From Albugo candida (taxonomy: Eukaryota > Oomycota > Peronosporomycetes > Albuginales), in NCBI GenBank assembly GCA_040437565.1, contig JBDOQK010000028.1:124001-188000 (forward strand): a stretch of DNA of 64,000 nt. The letters run 5' to 3'. Made by a program: the position numbers and the translations under genes. Of the stretch, positions 60,001-64,000 are shown one piece after another. The notes below the pieces were generated by a model, which saw only the letters and a list, made by a program, of their open reading frames with translations, made no database searches and had not been told where the DNA came from. Position 1 is the first letter of the stretch; each line of letters starts with the position of its first letter.

Positions 60001-60918
60001 CTGCAAATCCCCGCTAGAACGAGCATTTCCTTCGCCAGTCGTGATAGATATTTTACCCCCAGAACCATCGCCAATTCCGGCTTCCAGATTGATATTTCCA
60101 CCATCACCAGTACTCGAATTACCACCCCTCATCACGATACTTCCCCCTTTGATATTCCCACCAGGATCAATCTCGCTGTAAGCATTGCCTCCACTGATAG
60201 ACACCTGTCCACCGCGCCCTCTGTTTGGATTAAGCCCATCACCAGCTCTGATTATGATTTCTTTTCCTGGGGAGTTGATACCCTTCTCATTTCCAGCAAC
60301 AATAACAACAGGGCCACCCGACAAGACTTCAACAATCGACTGATTGAAGACAACCGAATAATTTCTCTCATCGACAGTTGATCCAAAAAGGCTTGCTTCT
60401 CCACCAGCACCGCTGTCCGCCTGATATAAGACGACATCTCCAATTAAAATAGATCTTGGTACTTTGTGCTTCGGACATGGTGATTCTGTGATAATTGCAT
60501 CACATTCAAATACCAAGTCATCTTCCATCGATACGCACGATGAACTTGACGCGCACCAAGCACAGCGCGTTGTGTTTGTGCATGACCCACAATCTTTTTG
60601 AGTCTGGCACTGAGGGCTGGATGGACAAGTGCTTCCATCTTTTATCCAGTTGGGGCACTGGACTGGACTAAACGATGGACCATCCTCCCCTCCTTCTAGG
60701 CACTGCATTGTAGAATGACAGTAGCCACAATGACGTTCCATTGTACAAGGAACACATTGCTCCATCGCATCCCAATAGTCTGCATCTGCAGGTGCTGAAT
60801 AAATGGAGCAATTGGGATGATGGATGGAGTGAACCAGGCTGCTTCTGGTTGTATTCAATGATGTAACATCGAAAAGATCAGATAGCAGCCACATCCAGAA
60901 TAACTTTGATGAAGTCAT
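35577..60918 (-). CDS. Giant PSI/beta-helix repeat protein with two S74 domains
   Basis: One gene across 25.3 kb, interrupted by four N gaps with duplicated flanks. Collapsing those overlaps and removing introns 55534..55585 and 54899..54954 leaves one frame of about 7,800 residues. It starts MTSSKLFWMWLLSDLFD (probable signal peptide), followed by two PSI-like Cys modules. Then come several hundred imperfect repeats of about 15 residues, such as SGGSISITSG and GSSGNVSLFSGESIDGNG, alternating G-G/S-G turns with V/I-x-L/I-x strands, as expected of a right-handed parallel beta-helix. Two peptidase-S74 domains are embedded at 49845..50232 and 45050..45456. The C terminus resembles a phage or bacterial tail-fibre end. 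It is probably secreted and fibrous: a cyst, spore-coat or flagellar-hair component or an adhesin. Function is inference. Confidence 0.9.
38397..38679. repeat. N gap with 182-bp flanking duplication inside the giant gene
   Basis: 100 N at 38397..38496; 38215..38396 recurs at 38498..38679. The two copies differ at one base (38364 T, 38647 A), a synonymous change, so they may be two alleles or contain a sequencing error. Confidence 0.92.
45050..45456 (-). other. Peptidase S74 / intramolecular chaperone domain 2
   Basis: Reads PSDRRVKHMIDDVDEEEILQ, LQKLEIKQYRYTDEWQRIRG, VVRGVIAQQAAQVFPEYV and ILDLVAALHARHRRF. These are the hallmarks of the S74 (ICA) domain of phage tail spikes and of MYRF. The SDRRVK motif at 45373..45390 has the catalytic Ser and Lys at the proper S-x4-K spacing. 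The protein continues for about 3,170 residues after it. Confidence 0.9.
49126..49443. repeat. N gap with 218-bp flanking duplication inside the giant gene
   Basis: 100 N at 49126..49225; 48908..49125 recurs at 49226..49443. It encodes the same stretch of the giant protein twice, just C-terminal of S74 domain 1. Confidence 0.95.
49845..50232 (-). other. Peptidase S74 / intramolecular chaperone domain 1
   Basis: Reads PSDRRIKVDIQDVDEDEILQ, LQTLEIKNYRYSELWRQIRG, PVRGVIAQQVGDTFPEYV and ISIDLVAALHSQHKRF. The SDRRIK at 50149..50166 keeps the Ser/Lys dyad. It is similar throughout to domain 2, so the pair arose by internal duplication. Both are preceded by a short non-repeat stretch ending MR(V/I)(Q/R)P. 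Confidence 0.9.
51092..51414. repeat. N gap with 223-bp flanking duplication inside the giant gene
   Basis: 100 N at 51092..51191; 50869..51091 recurs at 51192..51414, in the same coding frame of the giant protein. Joining them makes the frame continuous. Confidence 0.95.
56694..57564. repeat. N gap with 771-bp flanking duplication inside the giant gene
   Basis: 100 N at 56694..56793; 55923..56693 recurs at 56794..57564. It encodes the same repeats twice, so the giant protein appears about 257 residues too long here. Confidence 0.95.
60475..60810 (-). other. Two PSI-like cysteine-rich modules at the N terminus of the giant protein
   Basis: Residues 37-148 hold 16 cysteines in two similar blocks: CVPCTMERHCGYCHSTMQC and CQTQKDCGSCTNTTRCAWC. 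The C-x5-C-x2-C and C-x-W-C spacing is that of plexin-semaphorin-integrin (PSI) modules, small disulfide-bonded extracellular domains of eukaryotes. This supports secretion and a eukaryotic N terminus. Confidence 0.75.
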
Positions 60919-61735
60919 ACTGTACGATATGACTCCTGATCAATGTTCTGGATGTATTTTCAGTCGGGCAACAACTCACTCAGAATTTGCTGAGTAGATG
61001 CTTTTATGAATACCTCACGCAATTTTCGCGCGTATAGAGGCTTTCAAGTCTGATTTGGTTGAATCTTCGGATCCAAATCTTCCGAAGCGTCACTCTATCA
61101 AATAAATTTCCTAACCTGAGAAGATATCTATTTCGGGGTGACGCTGTGGAAGATTTGAAATCCTTGGACGCAAAGACTTATATTACAATGCAGCTCTAGG
61201 GTCGTTTCGAAATTTGAAAACTTTGAAGCCGACCCGAAAGCGGGCTCGGGTCACGAACACTTGTCGACGTGACGTTGAAGAACGCGCTTCTATGCACTAT
61301 CTTCCTTCAATTGCGCGGAAAGTTTACATTTCTTTAAGGCTAAATGTAACGTTTGCGGCAATGTGGGGAAGAATAATGCTTTTTGATTGTCAAATTTAAT
61401 AAGGTTGCGTTTTGGATTCGTCACGGTAATGACCTAATTTTGAATATCTAAAAAAATTATCTTCCATATACTGTGTCGCTTAGATAAAAATAAATAAATT
61501 ACGTCAGACCATTCAGTCACATCACGTGACAAAGCTGACTACAATCATGACATTTCAAGCGTATATAATTCGAGGGATGTTGCACACTCGTTGATTAATC
61601 ACTGAAATTTGGTGACAGCCGTGTAACAATTCAAACCTTCAAATGCATATATTCAGGACTATAAAAGACTACCATTCATGCACAGCGTCGCTGATCAAAA
61701 GCTTTGCTCAGCTGGTAATTTCACAATATATTGCT
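60919..61735. other. Intergenic, nothing coding seen
   Basis: 817 bp between the start of the giant gene and the stop of the elongase gene. It includes AT-rich stretches near 61440-61500 and no supported frame. The promoter of the giant gene should lie within it. Confidence 0.45.
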
Positions 61736-62873
61736 CTACACCTTCTTTCTGATGCTGAGGAAGTACCGGTCCACGTAGAATTTGAAAAATAGTGCAAAAT
61801 AGCTCGAGTACATCAAAATAGCCCACTTGAGATTTTCTGAATCGACGTGGCACTCGATACCTTTCAACGTATAGTAAACGTTGAGACCGCAGACTGTGAC
61901 ACCAACGACCATCTACATCGGGTCGATCAGCCAATATATCTGAGCATGAAGAAGTTATTGCGTACCTGGCAAAGCTGGAATGTTGTCACAAATCGGGCCC
62001 ATCGAGGCCGCATACCAATCGCAACCAAAAAATAATAAAAGTACATGACAGCATGAACAGAGTAATTCATCGCGGCGAACGAGATACCACTGAATCGGAG
62101 AGAACATTATTTATCTGACATGGTCGCTTTTCATGTCAGCTCGATCAAACCTTGCAGATGTGGAGGCAAACGCGTGCCAACAAAACAGTAGAACCGTCAC
62201 ATGATGGTACCAATGTAAGAATATAAGGGGTTTTTTTCGGAGCACTATGAATAAGGTATCGAATAATTCAGGGATCTAATCAGATATTCCATGGCAACGG
62301 ATACGTTACTGTGGTGCATAACCAATCACAAGCAAAGATAGCTGTGCGTTACTTTGGAGAAGATAAACAAGGTGATCCAGAGCCCCACGTGCCCTTTGTC
62401 GTAAAGCTTGACTGGATCGGCGCAAACACCGACATAAGCGCCACGATTGTACAGTAAATTGAGCAGTGGCGGCACGGTTCGGATGCTCCCAATGCCACTG
62501 AATATGGCTAGTAGTAGATTCCATGAGGCCAATGCACTGCACAAGAAGCTGAATACACCCCGAGACAACTCATTTTGAAAGATTCACTATACAAACGCAA
62601 GTTGTATGGTTTTCGCCCTTCCATATAGCGACGCCCAGCAAATATTGCAAAGCAATAGAGTAGACTCAATGCAAGCACGTGCGCTATAGTTCCTTTGCAG
62701 AATTCTATAGCAGGGGCTGAAACCTGTGGTATTCACATAAGACATGAGGCAAATCACACAGCAATAGTTGCAAAGTTGTTGCAATCACACAATCCTACCC
62801 AATTTCGTTCAAAAGTAAGAACCGGTAAATGCGGAAGGGGTCCATTCGTGGATTCAAGTAAGCGCATATCCAT
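61736..62873 (-). CDS. ELO-family fatty-acid elongase (3-ketoacyl-CoA synthase)
   Basis: Six exons with introns 62724..62798, 62549..62592, 62276..62352, 62090..62150 and 61913..61965; spliced length is 828 nt, or 275 residues. Exon by exon it reads [107 protein letters not shown] and a C-terminal SIRKKV. The HxxHH box (HWYHH) and [13 protein letters not shown] are the catalytic hallmarks of ELO proteins, which condense malonyl-CoA with acyl-CoA at the [19 protein letters not shown] resembles the ELOVL6/ELOVL3 class acting on saturated and monounsaturated chains. About seven hydrophobic segments are present. The RKKV end could act as an ER-retention lysine signal. Confidence 0.95.
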
Positions 62874-62992
62874 TAATGCGGTATTTGTTTGCCAGCCAGT
62901 ACAAAACTTTTCTATATTTTCAAGGATGAAGGCCCTGAGCTTGTGTTCTCCTTCTAATTGTTATCCCCATTAATAGCCTATACTGAAACGAC
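62874..62992. promoter_or_regulatory. Shared divergent promoter interval
   Basis: 119 bp separate the start codons of the elongase (minus) and BBS8 (plus), so both promoters and 5' UTRs must fit here or overlap the neighbouring genes. No TATA box or initiator could be singled out. Confidence 0.4.
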
Positions 62993-64000
62993 ATGACAGA
63001 GCCGACTTCTTCGGTAAACGATCATTCACGGTTGCAAAAACGTATCGGTCGAAGCTATGAATGAAATCCAGGCCCATAACATGGTTTGTAGCCAACTTGA
63101 TCCATTCTACTTGTCATTATTACGATATCGGCAGCGAAGATTCAAAGAATCCGCTACAATGTGCAGTATGATCTTAGCTCAGAATCCTCACGACCAGGTA
63201 CCAGCTACGCTCACGTACATCATTCACACAATCGTAATCCGTTTGTAACGACAATAGGCTGTGTGGATCACCAAAGTTCGAGCACTGACTCAAGGAAGTT
63301 ATGTTGATGACACTGAATTGGAGGTGGAAGGAGCATCCGATTTACTGATGGATGACAACGTACTTGCTTCCGTACCAAGACCAGGAACATCACTTGGTCG
63401 TCCGTCTACACAATCAAAATCGCAGGCTGTGAATTCCTGCTTACGTCCGACTTCTTTGGCAGGGAGGCCCCTTACTGGATTTACACGGCCTGGTACAAAT
63501 TTCAGACCTAATACAAAAGGAATTACTATCGACGAAGCACTTCAAGGCACGCGGCCTGGTACTTCTCGCCCTAATACTTCATTTGGTCGTCAAATCCGCC
63601 TCGGGACCGCTCCAATACAGACAGAGAATCAGAGTTCTTTTATTGATGTCGACATGCTTGATCTCAAACGTCATGCCTCGAAGCCAGTCATTGCTAAATT
63701 ACTGGTTGATTATCTCTTATATCATGAGCGTAATCCGAGAAGAGCATTGGAGCTAGCTTCAGAAGCCACCGTAGCTTCTAATTATAAAGATTGGTGGTGG
63801 AAAGCTCGACTGGGCAAATGTTATTATCACCTGGGGCTGTTGCGAGATGCAGAGAAGCAACTCTGTTCAGCCTTGCGTAATCAGGAAATGATGGTATGTT
63901 ATTTGGAGCTTTGCAAAGTATATATTCGAATGGATCAACCAAATAAAGCACTAGAATATTTTGAAACCGCCCGACAGAGATTCCCTCAAGATGTGAACAT
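62993..64000 (+). CDS. BBS8: BBS8/TTC8 BBSome subunit, 5' part
   Basis: Introns 63014..63071 and 63198..63257 connect MTEPTSS to DPFYLSLLRYRQRRFKESA and then AVWITKVRALTQGSYVDD. The following stretch is diagnostic for BBS8: VPRPGTSLGRPSTQ, RPLTGFTRPGTNFRPNT, then YKDWWWKARLGKCYYHLG and LRDAEKQLCSALRNQEMM. BBS8 is a TPR subunit of the BBSome, the coat complex that carries membrane cargo along intraflagellar transport trains. TPR repeats begin near the right edge, and the gene runs off the window at 64000, so the C-terminal half is missing. Its presence implies a ciliated or flagellated stage such as zoospores. The exact first exon is the least certain part; an internal ATG at 63057 would give a shorter N terminus. 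Confidence 0.93.

Noticed and set aside
37735-60381. Many long plus-strand frames rich in Pro, Leu, Asp and Ser opposite the giant gene
   Set aside because: They are antisense readings of Gly/Ser repeat codons, with no domain, start context or splicing. The minus frame has signal, PSI and S74 domains.
35577-60918. CRISPR array or DNA-level satellite in the giant repeat region
   Set aside because: The repeats are conserved only as protein; spacing and nucleotide sequence vary, and the frame is maintained.

Overview
The window is nuclear DNA from a eukaryote with compact genes. Most introns that can be resolved are about 42-77 bp with GT..AG ends, and intergenic spaces are usually 60-700 bp. 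Two folate-biopterin-transporter (BT1) type permeases, an AGFG/AGD14-type ArfGAP, a BBS8 gene (implying a flagellated stage) and small signal-peptide proteins together fit an oomycete, possibly an Albugo-like white rust. That assignment is inference, since no marker sequence could be searched. The assembly contains runs of exactly 100 N. Seven of the eight runs have the same sequence on both sides, so they are contig overlaps that were never merged. The 3.57-kb one makes two genes appear twice.

Layout: 1-4.1 kb holds an IBTK-like ankyrin/RCC1 gene (cut by the left edge) and a WD40 gene, both on the minus strand. 4.5-12.8 kb holds a BT1 transporter, an ArfGAP lacking its arginine finger and a candidate secreted protein; most of this block is repeated after the gap at 9138. 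12.8-14.3 kb is a membrane-anchored GT-B glycosyltransferase. 14.3-21.6 kb is gene-poor. 21.6-29.4 kb is rich in ER genes: SEL1L/HRD3 (ERAD), a second BT1 permease, an ERGIC/thioredoxin/ERV fusion and ALG8 (N-glycan glucosylation). 29.5-34.9 kb holds a small membrane protein, ATG6/Beclin, a small Cys-rich secreted protein and a DnaJ protein with Cys/His modules and a ubiquitin-like tail.

35.6-60.9 kb is one giant minus-strand gene encoding about 7,800 residues once the overlaps are collapsed. It has a signal-like N terminus, two PSI-like Cys-rich modules, several hundred Gly/Ser beta-helix-like repeats of about 15 residues, two internal peptidase-S74 (tail-spike intramolecular chaperone) domains with intact Ser/Lys dyads, and a tail-fibre-like C terminus. 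This is the most unusual system here: possibly a self-cleaving extracellular fibre. The right end holds a six-exon fatty-acid elongase diverging from BBS8 across 119 bp; BBS8 runs off the window.

Exon structures were deduced by hand from reading frames, splice sites and family conservation. For the complete multi-intron genes (WD40, ArfGAP, ERGIC/PDI, ATG6, elongase), the spliced length divides by three.
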